From: DASZGI01 sp035938995
GTDB taxonomy: Bacteria > Actinomycetota > Actinomycetes > Streptomycetales > Catenulisporaceae
Direction of reading: 5' to 3'
Length of the DNA: 7,489 bases
NCBI RefSeq assembly: GCF_035938995.1
Contig: NZ_DASZGI010000127.1
Location: 1 to 7,489, forward strand
Below are positions 6,434 through 7,489 of the stretch, piece after piece; the stretch's first letter is position 1; every line of letters begins with the position of its first letter. Both the position numbers and the translations under genes were made by a program. The notes under the pieces are model-generated. The model ran no database searches and was not told where the DNA came from. It saw only the letters and a list, made by a program, of their open reading frames with translations.

Positions 6434-7489
6434 GCACCCTGACCGCCTTGGCGCGCGTCGAGGCCTTCTCGACCGGACGCGCCGTGCCCATCGCCACCGT
6501 CCGCCACGTGCACCTGTCCGATGAGCCGCTCGTGTTGGTGCCGCTGCTGCTCGCCGGGGAGGCCGCAGCGCCGCTCGCCGCGCTCGTCGGCACCGCACGC
6601 GAGCGGCCCGAACTGCTCGTCGTAGAGCAGCCGCGCAACCGCGACCAGCGCTTCGCCTTCCTCGCCGCGCTCGCTGAGATCGTGGTCGGATACACCGACC
6701 ACCGCCGTGCCGGCACTGAGACGGTCGAGCCAACCCGCAACCGCGAGGCGTGGGAGCGGTGCCTGGACGCCCCGCAGATCATCGTGCCCAACGGCGGCGG
6801 AGTCGAGGCGCTGCGGCTGTTCGGCCGCTCCTCCCGCTTCCGTTCGGCGCAGGGCCCTTATCCGGTCGACCCGCGAGTGCCGGTGCTCGGCCGCTATCTG
6901 ACCTGGTTCGCCGAGGACCGCGCGCCGATGCCCGGCTCATCGGTCTGCCTGGCCCTCACCGAGGTGCTGTCCGCGCACTGGGCCACCGGCCAGAGCGTGC
7001 TGGAAGATCAGCACCTTGCGACGCTGGTCGGATGGATCGCCCCGCCGCCCGGCCTCACCGGCGCCCAGGCCGCCGCGCTGGCCGAGGACCCCGCCCGCTG
7101 CCCGCCGGCCGGCCCGACCACCGATCCGCACTTCGACGCGACCGTCCTCAGCCCTCTGATCGTGCGGCAGCAGAACGCCGCCGGGGACCCGGATGCCGAG
7201 CGCGCCGCCGAATCCGCGCTCCGCGAGGCGCTGCTCGGCCAGCTCCAGCCCACCTGGGACACCGTGTGGCGCGGAATCGACCTGCTGCGCGAGCTCCCCG
7301 CGGCGGAGCACGACGCGCACCGGTGGATGGTGGACCGCGGCCGTTTCACCGAGTTCGTCCGCCTGCTCGACGAGGGCGCACCTCCGCAGCCGCGCCGCGA
7401 CGGGGCCGTCTCCGCGGCCAAGCGGCTGTCAGACCTCGAAGCCGCGCAGGAGTCCTACGACAAGCAGCGCGCCCTCGACGACCCGCTCG
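6430..7489 (+). CDS. Uncharacterised protein paired with the RecB-like nuclease, 3'-truncated by window edge
   Basis: Open frame from ATG 6430 to the window end with no stop: 353 residues visible and the C-terminus missing. The ATG overlaps the nuclease stop (ATGA), with only a weak GAGAG before it, so translational coupling is likely. I do not recognise a named domain. The protein is soluble-looking, with no signal peptide or membrane segment. The first 80 residues are Leu/Val/Ala-rich and look alpha/beta. Distinctive stretches are I-V-P-N-G-G-G-V-E (117-125), H-W-A-T-G-Q-S-V-L-E-D (183-193), A-G-P-T-T-D-P-H-F-D (227-236), P-T-W-D-T-V-W-R (274-281), R-W-M-V-D-R-G-R-F-T-E-F (298-309) and P-Q-P-R-R-D (319-324). 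A charged helical run, possibly coiled coil, begins near 327. No Walker A or helicase motif appears in the visible part. Its role is inferred only from pairing: it may be a dedicated partner of the nuclease. Confidence 0.85.
   Translation, partial: MSTLTALARVEAFSTGRAVPIATVRHVHLSDEPLVLVPLLLAGEAAAPLAALVGTARERPELLVVEQPRNRDQRFAFLAALAEIVVGYTDHRRAGTETVEPTRNREAWERCLDAPQIIVPNGGGVEALRLFGRSSRFRSAQGPYPVDPRVPVLGRYLTWFAEDRAPMPGSSVCLALTEVLSAHWATGQSVLEDQHLATLVGWIAPPPGLTGAQAAALAEDPARCPPAGPTTDPHFDATVLSPLIVRQQNAAGDPDAERAAESALREALLGQLQPTWDTVWRGIDLLRELPAAEHDAHRWMVDRGRFTEFVRLLDEGAPPQPRRDGAVSAAKRLSDLEAAQESYDKQRALDDPL

Overview
The window comes from a very GC-rich chromosome with strong G/C bias at third codon positions, GTG starts and almost no Shine-Dalgarno sequences. 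Together with the gene types (Eis-like acetyltransferase, bacterial class I P450, actinobacterial-type RecB-like nuclease) this points to a filamentous actinomycete such as Streptomyces or a Catenulispora/Actinospica relative. I cannot place it more precisely from sequence alone. All real genes lie on the + strand.

Layout. (1) Positions 1-888 hold the 3' part of an MFS transporter gene of the YbjJ-like type. (2) Positions 889-1016 contain a 16-bp tandem repeat (2 near-perfect copies plus 1 degenerate copy), an inverted repeat and a possible -10 box. (3) Positions 1017-2246 encode an Eis-family GNAT acetyltransferase ending in the C-terminal Phe expected for that family. (4) Positions 2315-3262 encode a D-2-hydroxyacid dehydrogenase with a complete Arg/Glu/His catalytic set. 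(5) Positions 3263-3395 are a spacer with a GC-rich hairpin. (6) Positions 3396-4619 encode an intact cytochrome P450. (7) Positions 4620-5083 are a decayed NAD-dependent epimerase/dehydratase: its Rossmann half is missing, it abuts the P450 stop codon, and it carries two single-base frame changes. (8) Positions 5084-5221 are a spacer with a perfect 11-bp inverted repeat and a candidate promoter. (9) Positions 5222-6433 encode a stand-alone RecB/Cas4-like PD-(D/E)XK nuclease with a QxxxY motif and four cysteines arranged as for an iron-sulfur cluster. (10) From 6430 to beyond the window end runs an uncharacterised protein gene, overlapping the nuclease gene by ATGA.

How the genes relate. The first four intact genes look like independent accessory or metabolic genes rather than one pathway: each is separated by 68-133 bp, and several have a -10-like hexamer 6-10 nt before the start codon, suggesting leaderless transcripts. 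The only tight operon is the nuclease plus its partner. It is also the best candidate here for an undescribed DNA-processing or defence module, but no helicase, CRISPR array, integrase or toxin lies inside the window, so that role is inference. The epimerase remnant shows that the junction between the P450 and the nuclease module has been rearranged.
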